Shown here in pieces: positions 42,200 to 49,894 of a stretch of DNA of 64,000 nucleotides (positions are counted from its first letter, which is position 1; each line of letters begins with the position of its first letter). Location: positions 2,170,001 to 2,234,000 of the forward strand of contig NZ_JAPEPZ010000001.1 in the NCBI RefSeq assembly GCF_026339875.1. Reading direction: 5' to 3'. Below the pieces are notes generated by a model that saw only the letters and a list, made by a program, of their open reading frames with translations, had not been told where the DNA came from and did not search any database. The stretch comes from Streptomyces sp. NBC_01571 (GTDB lineage Bacteria > Actinomycetota > Actinomycetes > Streptomycetales > Streptomycetaceae). Made by a program: the position numbers and the translations under genes.

Positions 42200-43467
42200 C
42201 CCGTGGCCTCTCGGGCGGGGTCACGCTCGGATTCGGCGTGCGGGGACGGGGTCATCCTCGGGTCGTCGCCGGCAACGCGCCTGAGTATCGGGGCGGTGGC
42301 TGCGGTGGTGATGACGGTCATGACCACCAGGAGGGTGAACAGGGGCTCGCTGATGACGCCGATCTGGATGCCGATGCCGAGCACGACGAGTTCGGTCAGG
42401 CCGCGGCAGTTCATGAGCGTGCCGACGGCGGCCGACCAGCGCCAGTCGAAGCCGGTGAGCCGCGCTGCGCCGGCAGCGCCGCCCCATTTGCCGATGACGG
42501 CGATGCCCAGGATCGCCGCTCCCCAGCCCCACTGTCCGGCCGGCAGTGTGGAGAGGTCGGTGTGCAGGCCGGTGTCGACGAAGAACAGCGGCAGCAAGAG
42601 GGGAAGGACGACAGCGCGGATGCGGGCGGCGCTGCGCTCGACGGCCCGGAGGCCCCGGGGCGCGCATGCGCCGAACAGGAAGGCGCCGAAGGCGGGGTGC
42701 ACGCCGATCTGGTCGGTGGTGTAGGCGCTGAGGCACAGTCCGGCGAAAAGCAGGACCAGGACGAGGTCGTCGGAAGTGCGGCCGGCGCGTTCGAGCAGGG
42801 CGCGCAGTGCCGGGCGCAGGGCGGTGAGGCCGGCGGCGAAGGCAGCGGTCAGGGCGAGGGTGGTCAGGGCCGACAGGGCGGTGCCGGAGGTGGACAGGGC
42901 GACGACCGCGGTGAGCAGGCACCAGGCGAGAGCGTCGTCGGTGGCGGCGCAGGCCAGGGCGAAGGCACCCAGGGGCGTGGTCTCCATGCCTCTGTCAGCG
43001 AGGATCCGTGCGAGGACCGGGAAGGCCGTGATGCTCACGGCGACGGCGACGAACAGGGTGAACGGCAGCCGGCCGACCCCGTCGGGGGCGAAGTGCGGGT
43101 AGAGCGCCGCGGCCAGGCCGGCGCCGAGGGCCATGGGGAGCAGGACGCCGCTGAGGCTGACGGCGGCGACCGCGCCTCGGCTGGTGCCCAGGGTACGGAG
43201 GTCGAGTTCCAGTCCGATCAGGAAGAGGAACGTTAAAAGGCCCAGGTTGCCCAGGGCGGAGGTGATGGGCAGGACCGAGGGCGGCAAGAGATGGTGCTGG
43301 ACGCTGGGGGCGAGCCAGCCGAGCAGCGAGGGTCCGAGCAGGATCCCGGCCAGGACTTCGCCGATGACCGGCGGCTGGCCGAATAGCCGTACGGCGCTCC
43401 CGCCTACCTGGCAGGCGAGGACCACGACCGGGACGGCGAGGAGCACGGGCAGCAGCGAATCGGACAC
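42196..43467 (-). CDS. Cation:proton antiporter (CPA2/KefB type)
   Basis: 423-residue integral membrane protein with about 12 hydrophobic segments. The N-terminal GQPPVIGEVLAGILLGPSLLGW and the central AFALACAATDDALAWCLLT with the paired acidic residues are typical of CPA2 Na+/K+:H+ antiporters. Similar genes occur in several natural-product clusters, where a role in export or self-protection has been suggested but is not proven. Coupled to the nitroreductase gene. Confidence 0.9.
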   Translation of the reverse strand: MSDSLLPVLLAVPVVVLACQVGGSAVRLFGQPPVIGEVLAGILLGPSLLGWLAPSVQHHLLPPSVLPITSALGNLGLLTFLFLIGLELDLRTLGTSRGAVAAVSLSGVLLPMALGAGLAAALYPHFAPDGVGRLPFTLFVAVAVSITAFPVLARILADRGMETTPLGAFALACAATDDALAWCLLTAVVALSTSGTALSALTTLALTAAFAAGLTALRPALRALLERAGRTSDDLVLVLLFAGLCLSAYTTDQIGVHPAFGAFLFGACAPRGLRAVERSAARIRAVVLPLLLPLFFVDTGLHTDLSTLPAGQWGWGAAILGIAVIGKWGGAAGAARLTGFDWRWSAAVGTLMNCRGLTELVVLGIGIQIGVISEPLFTLLVVMTVITTAATAPILRRVAGDDPRMTPSPHAESERDPAREATG

Positions 43468-43541
43468 GGCAGCTCCGGGAGTCGGGGCGGATGGCCGCGC
43501 GGCGGGACGGCAGGCGGGCGCCGGGCGGGGGATGGAGTGGA

Positions 43542-44408
43542 TCAGGCGCGGGTCAGCGGCAAAGTGGTGCAGCGAAGCGAGCCGGGGATGCGGGTGACCT
43601 CGGAGTAGTCGACGGCCAGGACCTCGAGTCCGCGGCCAGCGAGCTGCGCGGCGATGCGGTCGCTGCCGACGGCGATGATCACGGTTCCCGGCGCGAGCGC
43701 CAGGACGTTGGCCTGCACAGCACGGGCTTCGTCGTCGTGGACGTCGATGAGGTCGAAGTGCTGCTCGAACCAGCGCAGTTCGGCGGGCGGGAAGACGGCG
43801 CGGTGGATGAGGGCGGTGTCGGGGGCGACGATGGTGAAGTGGTCGTCCAGGTGGACGATGCCGTCGACGGCGAAGCGGACCGGGCGCACTTCGCGGGCGA
43901 CGCCGTGGTGGGACAGAGCCTGTTGCAGCGCCGTGACGCCCTTGGGGGATGTCTCCTCACCGAGGCCGACCAGGACGGTGTCGGTGTGGAGGATGACGTC
44001 ACCGCCCTCGATGGTGCCCTCGTCGAGATGAACGACGTGCGGGGCCTCGGTCATGAGCGCGGTGAGCGCGTCAGCCTCCGGGAGGCGGTGAACCGAGTTC
44101 AGGCGTGCCATGACCAGGACGTGGTCGATGACGAAGGCGATGTCGCGGGGGTAGTGCTGGACCGGGCAGCCCGGCGCCGCGTCGAGGAGGGTCACCTCCG
44201 TGCCGCGGCTGCGCAGCAGGTCGATCAGGGTGTCCTGCTGGGCGCGGACGGTGGCCGGGTCGTACGGCCTCCAGGAACTGGTGGTCTTCTGGCGGGCCAG
44301 GACGGGATGGACGTCGGGACCGTCGAGGTCGGGGGTGACATCGCCGGCGTAACGCAGAGCGACGTGGCGCAGGGCGCCGTACTCGCTGGTGGCGTGCGGG
44401 ATGAGCAC
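43542..44408 (-). CDS. Amidinotransferase-fold hydrolase, DDAH-like
   Basis: 288-residue pentein-fold enzyme. Catalytic elements are visible: YPRDIAFVIDH, LDEGTIEGGDVI, VHLDDHFTIV (His) and the C-terminal IPGSLRCTTLPL (nucleophilic Cys). DDAH enzymes hydrolyse N-methylated arginine to citrulline plus methylamine; relatives deiminate arginine. Together with the PRMT-like gene 2 kb away this suggests N-methylarginine turnover or detoxification (inference). It is a separate transcription unit, since a strong terminator lies upstream. Its ribosome site AGGAGG can pair with an upstream CCTCCT arm. Confidence 0.85.
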   Translation of the reverse strand: MLIPHATSEYGALRHVALRYAGDVTPDLDGPDVHPVLARQKTTSSWRPYDPATVRAQQDTLIDLLRSRGTEVTLLDAAPGCPVQHYPRDIAFVIDHVLVMARLNSVHRLPEADALTALMTEAPHVVHLDEGTIEGGDVILHTDTVLVGLGEETSPKGVTALQQALSHHGVAREVRPVRFAVDGIVHLDDHFTIVAPDTALIHRAVFPPAELRWFEQHFDLIDVHDDEARAVQANVLALAPGTVIIAVGSDRIAAQLAGRGLEVLAVDYSEVTRIPGSLRCTTLPLTRA

Positions 44409-44414
44409 GATGAG

Positions 44415-44481
44415 CCCTCCTGGGTCTGGTGCTGGGCGGGTCGAACGGCGAGACGGACGCGGCGCAGACGAGCCCAGGAGG
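44415..44481 (-). promoter_or_regulatory. RBS-sequestering inverted repeat ahead of the DDAH-like gene
   Basis: CCCTCCTGGG (44415-44424) and CCCAGGAGGG (44472-44481) are perfect complements. In the minus-strand transcript the start-proximal arm is CCCAGGAGGG, the ribosome-binding site of the gene starting at 44408, so folding would hide it. Possible translational attenuator. Confidence 0.5.
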
Positions 44482-44487
44482 GGCGGG

Positions 44488-44523
44488 GTCCGGGGGCCGG
44501 CAGGTCAGGCTGCCGGCCCCCGG
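44488..44523. terminator. Perfect 15-bp hairpin after the GFA gene
   Basis: TCCGGGGGCCGGCAG (44488-44502) and its exact complement (44509-44523) with loop GTCAGG, 14 bases past the stop of the GFA-like gene. It should end the minus-strand operon that runs from the repeat-peptide gene. Confidence 0.85.
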
Positions 44524-44537
44524 AGGTCTCGCGGGTG

Positions 44538-44972
44538 TCAGCCGACGGGGCTCTTCTTCTGGGTGTCTGGGACCTGGGGCAGCCAGCGCACGTTGTTGTC
44601 GCGGAAGGACTGGTTGACGGGGACGAGGTCGGCTCCGCTGGTGTTGTCCAGGGCCGTGACGACGATGCCGAGCTCGGGGACGTCGCTGTCGATCGCCGCG
44701 AGGCGGCTGCCGCAGTCCGGGCAGAATCCGCGCTTGGCCTCGCCCGGGAACGTCTCGAACCAGGTCGGCTCGACCCCGTTGGTCCAGGTGACACCGTCCG
44801 GAGCGAAGCCGGCCCACCACATCATCGGCCCGCCTCCGAGCTTCTGGCAGTGCGGGCAGCTGCACGTGTGCGGGTAGACGGCCGGCCCCTTGACGGTGAA
44901 GCGGATCCGTCCGCACAGGCATCCGCCGGAGCGCTCCTGGGCTGCGGCGACGATGTCGGGGGTGGCGTTCAT
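44538..44972 (-). CDS. GFA-family (Mss4-like, glutathione-dependent formaldehyde-activating type) protein
   Basis: 144-residue zinc protein. GGCLCGRIRFTVKG, HTCSCPHCQKLGG and GFCPDCGSRL give the two CxC/CxxC clusters of the GFA (Mss4-like) fold. The founding member promotes S-hydroxymethylglutathione formation from formaldehyde, but most homologues have unknown roles. Start ATG 44972 overlaps the upstream stop (ATGA); the longer frame from 45011 is not needed. In an operon with two putative oxygenases it may handle formaldehyde released by demethylation (inference). Confidence 0.85.
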   Translation of the reverse strand: MNATPDIVAAAQERSGGCLCGRIRFTVKGPAVYPHTCSCPHCQKLGGGPMMWWAGFAPDGVTWTNGVEPTWFETFPGEAKRGFCPDCGSRLAAIDSDVPELGIVVTALDNTSGADLVPVNQSFRDNNVRWLPQVPDTQKKSPVG

Positions 44973-45802
44973 CAGTTCATCTCCGAGGCACGGTGGGCGA
45001 GTTGAGCCCACCAGTGTGTCATTCCCTCTGCGATCGTGAGGAAGCCGTCGAGGGCCTGGGGCAGGTCGATGTGGAAGAGTTCACTCTCTCTGATGAATCG
45101 CGCCAGACCTTCGATGTGGGCAGCCTCGACGCTCAGCCCGCCGACCTGGGCGGCCTCGTGTTCGTCGTCGAGGTGGAGCTCGTAGTAGTAGTGCAGGGCC
45201 TTGAGCTCGCTGCCGCTGCCCTGACCGGTCAGCACGCCGTAGCGGTTAGTGATGTCGCGCAGGATCTCGGTCTCGGCGATCGCCACGGCCTCGGTCGCAT
45301 AGTAGGCGCCCGCGATGTGGCTGGGCATGTGCGAGCCGACCATCCACTGGTGGAGGTTGACCAGCGTCTCGGTCTCGCGGGCGGGCACGTGGCCGTTGAC
45401 GAGGAGTCCGAGATCGGACAGGAGCGCGTTGGTGTAGAGGACGTAGTGCGCGGGGACCTTGCCGCGCTCGCCGCCCTCTTCCAGGTGGTTGCGGCGCAGC
45501 TCGTGCGCGAGTTCGGGGCAGAACCCCTCCACGCTGGTGGCGGCCGCCTTGAGGTACTGCGCGTTGTAGCGGGCGAAGACGCTCAGCTCTTCGATGTACA
45601 TCCGGGCCTGGCGCTCGTTGAGGTCGGCCGCGCCGACCTTCTCGGCGATCTTCCCGTACGTCCAGTCGACCATCGGCGTCAGGTGCGCGGTGACCAGGGC
45701 GTTGCCGGAGGTGAACTTGCCCAGCAGGGTGCCGTTGACGGCGCTCTGCGTCTCGGGGTTGGCCTTGATGTACGCCTGGATGAGGCTGTTGTCGGGGGTC
45801 AT
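44972..45802 (-). CDS. Haem-oxygenase-like diiron oxidase (HDO family)
   Basis: 276 residues, all-helical. Family metal positions are visible in ELRRNHLEEGGERGKVPAHYVLYTNALL (Glu and His ligands) and in YYYELHLDDEHEAAQ. The usual last motif is HxxxDxxH; here the first His position is Glu (ExxxDxxH). HDO enzymes such as SznF, UndA and BesC activate O2 for N-oxygenation or C-C cleavage. SznF oxidises N-methyl-L-arginine. It overlaps both the JmjC/cupin and GFA genes by ATGA, so the three are made together. Confidence 0.83.
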   Translation of the reverse strand: MTPDNSLIQAYIKANPETQSAVNGTLLGKFTSGNALVTAHLTPMVDWTYGKIAEKVGAADLNERQARMYIEELSVFARYNAQYLKAAATSVEGFCPELAHELRRNHLEEGGERGKVPAHYVLYTNALLSDLGLLVNGHVPARETETLVNLHQWMVGSHMPSHIAGAYYATEAVAIAETEILRDITNRYGVLTGQGSGSELKALHYYYELHLDDEHEAAQVGGLSVEAAHIEGLARFIRESELFHIDLPQALDGFLTIAEGMTHWWAQLAHRASEMN

Positions 45803-47121
45803 TTCTTGGTGTCCTCCGTGTCGGCGGGGCGGGGCGACAGCTGCAGGCCGCCGGTGGCTCCCAGGGCCCGGACGGCCGCGAGGAGTTCGGGGTTGTCAGG
45901 CAGAGCGATCGTGTCGCCGTCGTTGAGCGCGGCGACGGTGTCCCGGTCCAGGGCCGCGTCATCGAGGGCGATGCCCGTCTGATGGCCGCGCAGCAGGACC
46001 TGCCGGGTGTCGTCGCCGCTGTCGAGGGTGGTCACCTGGTAGGGGGCGATCAGCGTGATCTCGGCGCCGGGCGTCACCTGCTCGGGGTCGAAGGCGTCCG
46101 CGGCTTCCTGGCGGGCGAGGTCACCTTCGACGAGTTCCCAGCCGCCGTTGCTGAGCAGCGTGGCCCACCGCTGCTCGGCGTGCTGGCGGGCCTCGCCGCC
46201 GACGCGGTCGACGGCGAGGAGCAGCAGTTCGCGGCCGACGCCGGACAGCCGGTCGGCGACGGCGTCGAGCCCAACCGCCGTGTCCGCCATCGCGGAGGGC
46301 TCGTTGAGCGGGTCGTCGGGTCCCTCGCCGGCCAGCGCGGCGAGCACGTCCGGGATGATGCGGCTCTGCAGGATCTGCGCGTACGGGTAGGTGTAGAGCG
46401 GCATGGCCACCGAGACGGAGAAGGTGTCCTGGGTGCCGACGTGGAAGACCCGGCGGGGCAGGAACAGGGCGTCGCCCGGCTCCAGGAGGAAGTGCTCGGC
46501 CTCTTCCAGCAGCGCCTGGTAGTCGCCGAGGGTGGCCTTTTTGCCGCCAGTGAGCTTCTCGTACTGCTCGGCGGGCCAGCAGTAGAAGTTCTTGGCGTTG
46601 GGGCCGAGGTGGACGAGGAAGGCGTCCTCGTAGCCCTCGTGGATGCCGAACGCGGTCCCGCTGTAGTTGCCGGCGAAGGCGACCTGTTCGGCGCCGCCCA
46701 GGGGCAGGCCCCACCCGTCGATGACGCTCTTGAGGAAGGTGCCGAGGCCGGCGGCGAGGGCGGGGCTGATGGTCTCCAGGTTGTTGATGACCAGGGAGAA
46801 CCGCTCGGCGGCGGCGACATCTTGCATCCACGGCACGAAGACGTCCACGCCCTCGTCCCAGGAGGGGGCGGTCAGTGCTTGGGCCAGGAGGTCGTCGCGG
46901 CGGTCCTCGCCGACGTAGACGCGCGCGTGCGCCTTGATGTCGGCGCTGGCGGCGTGGGCCCGGCGGATGGCCTCGAATCCCGCCAGGACGTCGTCCGGTC
47001 CGGCTGCGGCCGCGGGGATGATGCCCTTGAACAGGTAGGGCGTGGTCCGTCCGGTGGTGTGCTCGGGGAAGGTGCCGGTCCAGAATGCCTGGTCGGGGGG
47101 CCAGGGGTAGGTGCTGTTCAT
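45799..47121 (-). CDS. JmjC/cupin-type non-haem iron protein
   Basis: 440 residues. The central double-stranded beta-helix has NYSGTAFGIHEGYEDAFLVHLGPNAKNFYCW and LEPGDALFLPRRVFHVG, the two histidine-bearing halves of a JmjC-like cupin. The HxD/E iron site is atypical (His-Glu-Gly, with acidic residues following). The C-terminal part resembles winged-helix regions of ribosomal-oxygenase-like proteins. Expected to be an Fe/2-oxoglutarate oxygenase acting on a peptide or protein. I chose ATG 47121 with AGGAG 8 bases upstream over the TTG one codon earlier. Coupled to the HDO gene. Confidence 0.75.
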   Translation of the reverse strand: MNSTYPWPPDQAFWTGTFPEHTTGRTTPYLFKGIIPAAAAGPDDVLAGFEAIRRAHAASADIKAHARVYVGEDRRDDLLAQALTAPSWDEGVDVFVPWMQDVAAAERFSLVINNLETISPALAAGLGTFLKSVIDGWGLPLGGAEQVAFAGNYSGTAFGIHEGYEDAFLVHLGPNAKNFYCWPAEQYEKLTGGKKATLGDYQALLEEAEHFLLEPGDALFLPRRVFHVGTQDTFSVSVAMPLYTYPYAQILQSRIIPDVLAALAGEGPDDPLNEPSAMADTAVGLDAVADRLSGVGRELLLLAVDRVGGEARQHAEQRWATLLSNGGWELVEGDLARQEAADAFDPEQVTPGAEITLIAPYQVTTLDSGDDTRQVLLRGHQTGIALDDAALDRDTVAALNDGDTIALPDNPELLAAVRALGATGGLQLSPRPADTEDTKK

Positions 47122-47182
47122 CAAGGGTCTCCTGATGTTCGGGCGGCGCGGGGCAAGGGGCCCGGGTGGCCGGGCGGCGGGA

Positions 47183-48328
47183 TCAGGTGAGGTAGTCCTC
47201 GGGGCCGCCGCGGCGGACGGTGTCGAGCGTGAAGCAGTGGAAGCCGCCGCCGAACAGGCGCCGGTGGCGGTGGCGGACCGGGATCACGGTGAAGCCGCGG
47301 CGCTCCAGGACGGCGATCAGCTCCGGGTAGAGGGAGTTGACGACGACGGTGTTCTCGTCGACGGACAGCAGGTTGATGTCCATGTACCGGCTGCCGATGG
47401 GGATGACGAAGCCGAGGTCGCTGTAGTCCGGGAAGTTGCGGTCGTCGGTCTCGGGGGCGTAGATCACGTCCCAGGACTGCATGGCCTCGGGGAGAAATTT
47501 CAGGTACTCCGGTGAGCGCAGCAGCATCAGGCCGGGGCGCAGCGGGACCAGAACGCTGTCGATGTGGTTGTCCGCCATGGCGTCCAGGCGGTGGAATCGC
47601 AGGTCGCGCAGGTTGTCCCGGAGCCAGCGCAGGGCGAGTTCGTGGTTGAGGTTGGCGACGTTGACCAGGACGTCGCGGCCCAGGCGCATGCACTGCGCGC
47701 CGTCGAAGACCATCTCCAGGCCCAGGCCCTCGATCGTGCCGGCCATCTCGCCTTCGGTGGCGCGGGCGACGTCCAAGCCCTGGCGGGTGAAGTAGCCGGT
47801 GTCGAGGGAGTCACGGGTCAGGGCGGGCCGGGGCATGCTCAGCCAGTTCGCACCCCCGGCCTGGTAGTAGCGGTAGAAGGCCGGCTTGAGCAGGTCGTTC
47901 TCGAAGATGCGGGCGCGGACGTGGGGCGCAGTCTCCACGATGGTGTTGCCCAGGACGATGCTCTGGTCGCGGACGTTGAGCGGCGGGGTGGCCCTCGCGT
48001 CCCAGTGCGGGGAGCGGATGTCGACGTCCTTGCCCGGGGCCGCGGGCCGCAGAACGTTCACCCCGCATCCGGTCAGGGCATCGGCCAGGCCGGCGATGTC
48101 CTCGTTGAGCTCGTCAAGGAGTTGCGGGGGGATCGGCAGGAGTTCCTCCCCCGACGGGCTGGCATGCCCGTCGAGGGCGGGGGCGACGTTGTCGTAGAAG
48201 AACAGCCGCCACGAGGTGTCGGTGTGGTGGGCGTTGTAGTGATCAGCGCGGCCGAGGACCACTTCTTCAAGTCGGGTGAACTCGTCGAAGCTGTTCAGGG
48301 CCGGCGGGGCAGGGGCGGTCTGGGGCAT
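47183..48328 (-). CDS. AGAT/StrB-type amidinotransferase
   Basis: 381-residue amidinotransferase. NVRDQSIVLGNTIVET, the Asp element FDGAQCMRLGRDVLVNV, the His element DNHIDSVLVPLRPG and the Cys element GGGFHCFTLDTVRRG provide the Asp-His-Cys machinery that moves the amidino group of L-Arg to an amine (glycine in creatine synthesis, inosamine in streptomycin). The acceptor here is unknown. The neighbouring repeat peptide carries a Lys in each repeat, which would become homoarginine if modified (inference). Fourth gene of the minus-strand operon after the peptide and desaturase. Confidence 0.9.
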   Translation of the reverse strand: MPQTAPAPPALNSFDEFTRLEEVVLGRADHYNAHHTDTSWRLFFYDNVAPALDGHASPSGEELLPIPPQLLDELNEDIAGLADALTGCGVNVLRPAAPGKDVDIRSPHWDARATPPLNVRDQSIVLGNTIVETAPHVRARIFENDLLKPAFYRYYQAGGANWLSMPRPALTRDSLDTGYFTRQGLDVARATEGEMAGTIEGLGLEMVFDGAQCMRLGRDVLVNVANLNHELALRWLRDNLRDLRFHRLDAMADNHIDSVLVPLRPGLMLLRSPEYLKFLPEAMQSWDVIYAPETDDRNFPDYSDLGFVIPIGSRYMDINLLSVDENTVVVNSLYPELIAVLERRGFTVIPVRHRHRRLFGGGFHCFTLDTVRRGGPEDYLT

Positions 48329-48441
48329 GGCGGGCCGCCTCCTCGGCGGCGGGCGACGGCGCGCCCCTGCCTCCGGCGCGCGGGTGCGCGCTGGGAGGGG
48401 CGGTGCCGTACGGGGGTTCGGCGGGCGGGTTCAGGGTGCGG

Positions 48442-49482
48442 TCAGGCGGCCGAGGGGTGCCGGTGCGGGGTGCAGGCGGCGCTGGCGGTGGCGAGCCGGG
48501 CGATGATGTCCTCGATCACGCACGGCTGGTCGGGAGTGGAGCGCCGGCGGAAGAAGTAGCCGGAGCACCAGGGCACTTCCTCCCACCGCTGTAGACGCTC
48601 CGAGGTGAGGGCGCGGGCCTCGGGCAGGCGCCGCCAGGGGATCTGCGGACACCAGTGGTGGACGGGGTGGTACATGTCGTCGAGATGGCCGCCGAGCAGG
48701 TGCCGGGTGAGCCAGTGCGAGCTCCAGCCGCGGGTCTGCAGGAGGATGTCGTCGTTCTCGATCAGCCCGGCGTGGTTGCCCAGATCAGTGATCCACGTGA
48801 CGACCGGCCGCACCAAGACGAGCGGGAGCAGCCAGTAGAGCAGGAGGTACGGCACGCCGCCCACGGGCCACAGTGCGGCGACGACGGCCGCCCAGATCAG
48901 GGCACGGGCGGCCAGCGCTCGCCACGCCTCCCCCGGCGCGCGGGTGACCAGGGTCAGCACGGCGGTCTTCGGCAGGCGCCACATGGCGTTGCGCACGATG
49001 ACCCGCAGGACGAACGCGCGCCGGCTGGGCGCCCGGCCGGCGGCACGGATGTTGCCCGCGAGGTAGGACTGGAACATCGGATCGTCGTCGGAGCCGAGCT
49101 TGGCGTGGTGCACATAGTGGCTGCTGCGGTACGGCGCGAAGCCCTCACCGAGTAGCCCGGTCAGCAGGTATCCGATGACCCGGTTGCCGCGGCGGGTGAC
49201 CATGAGCTTGGAGTGCACGCACTCGTGCCCGAGGTTGGACAGGTGGCGCTGGCGCACGCCGATGTAGCAGACGGCGATCAGCGGGCCGACGACGTGGCCG
49301 ACGAGATGCCCGGCGATCGCTGCGGCGGCGATCGCGACAAGGTCCCAGGCGACATCCCACAGACCGATCGTCGGGCGTCCGCAGAGCTTCTCCAGGTCGG
49401 TGATGAGCTGCTGGCCGAGGGCCTTACGCACGGGGCCGGAGGCTCCGGTGCCGTTGCGGGTCCTGCTGGCGGGGCTGCCCAT
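48442..49482 (-). CDS. Membrane fatty-acid-desaturase-type diiron enzyme
   Basis: 346 residues with about four membrane helices and the three histidine boxes of the FADS superfamily: GHECVHSK, HYVHHAK and HPVHHW. Members desaturate or hydroxylate acyl chains or, in natural-product pathways, amino-acid derivatives. Starts at ATG 49482 with GGAGG upstream. It follows the repeat-peptide gene across a 133-base spacer with a strong hairpin. Confidence 0.9.
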   Translation of the reverse strand: MGSPASRTRNGTGASGPVRKALGQQLITDLEKLCGRPTIGLWDVAWDLVAIAAAAIAGHLVGHVVGPLIAVCYIGVRQRHLSNLGHECVHSKLMVTRRGNRVIGYLLTGLLGEGFAPYRSSHYVHHAKLGSDDDPMFQSYLAGNIRAAGRAPSRRAFVLRVIVRNAMWRLPKTAVLTLVTRAPGEAWRALAARALIWAAVVAALWPVGGVPYLLLYWLLPLVLVRPVVTWITDLGNHAGLIENDDILLQTRGWSSHWLTRHLLGGHLDDMYHPVHHWCPQIPWRRLPEARALTSERLQRWEEVPWCSGYFFRRRSTPDQPCVIEDIIARLATASAACTPHRHPSAA

Positions 49483-49525
49483 CAGGTCCTCCAGTCGATG
49501 TGGTGCGGGGTGGGAATGTGCCGTG

Positions 49526-49587
49526 CTCCGGCGCGCCCGCGGCTGGGCAGCGCACTGGCGGGCGCACTGTTGGCGGGCGCGCCGGAG
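49526..49587. promoter_or_regulatory. 15-bp hairpin between repeat-peptide gene and desaturase gene
   Basis: CTCCGGCGCGCCCGC (49526-49540) and its exact complement (49573-49587) with a 32-base loop. Located 28 bases after the peptide stop. Such intergenic hairpins commonly act as partial terminators or RNA stabilisers so that the precursor is made in excess over its enzymes. Confidence 0.6.
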
Positions 49588-49615
49588 GACGACGGAAGGG
49601 TGGTTCAGCCGCGGA

Positions 49616-49894
49616 TCAGGCGGCGGTGAGGGCGCTGTCCGGGCGCATGCCGGCCTTGAGGTCGGTGGCGTCGGGACGCATCCCGAGCTTCAGCTCCGGG
49701 GCGTCGGGGCGCATGCCGGTCTTGAGGTCGGTGGCGTCGGGACGCATCCCGAGCTTGAGGGCGCCCGCGTCGGGACGCATGCCGAGCTTCAGGTCGGTGG
49801 CGTCGGGACGCATGCCGGCCTTCAGGTCCGGGGCGTCCGGGCGCATGCCGGCCTTCAGGCCGGTGTCCGGGGTCATTGCGGCGGTAGCGGTCAT
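49616..49894 (-). CDS. Seven-repeat peptide, putative RiPP precursor
   Basis: A 92-residue peptide from ATG 49894 (GGGAG upstream). After a 12-residue N-terminus (MTATAAMTPDTG) it consists of seven consecutive repeats of LK-x-GMRPD-A-x-x, with x after Lys being A, A, L, L, T, L, A, and ends SALTAA. Every repeat has one Lys, one Met, one Arg-Pro and an Asp. Ten of the eleven positions are nearly fixed, so the repeats are under selection or recently amplified. There is no Cys and no obvious leader. Surrounding enzymes fit modification of Lys, Arg or Asp, hence a multi-core RiPP precursor is proposed. A non-RiPP repeat scaffold is the alternative. Confidence 0.75.
   Translation of the reverse strand: MTATAAMTPDTGLKAGMRPDAPDLKAGMRPDATDLKLGMRPDAGALKLGMRPDATDLKTGMRPDAPELKLGMRPDATDLKAGMRPDSALTAA
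49631..49858 (-). repeat. Seven 33-bp coding repeats
   Basis: DNA repeats of period 33 that encode the 11-residue units of the peptide. The copies differ mainly at third positions and at the three variable codons. They are coding repeats, not CRISPR. Confidence 0.85.

Noticed and set aside
42238..43236. Plus-strand open frame of 332 codons opposite the antiporter
   Set aside because: Gly/Glu/Arg-only composition typical of an antisense frame. The minus-strand antiporter has clear membrane helices.
45982..48559. Plus-strand open frames opposite the JmjC and amidinotransferase genes
   Set aside because: Low-complexity antisense shadows. The minus-strand genes carry catalytic motifs and consecutive overlaps.
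49631..49858. Regular 33-bp repeats resembling a CRISPR array
   Set aside because: There are no spacers. The repeats are contiguous, in frame and encode 11-residue units within an open frame with a ribosome site, and no cas genes are present.
49616..49894. Repeat peptide as lanthipeptide, thiopeptide or lasso precursor
   Set aside because: No Cys, very few Ser/Thr, no leader-type helix, and no LanB/C/M, YcaO, lasso cyclase or B1/B2 genes in the window.
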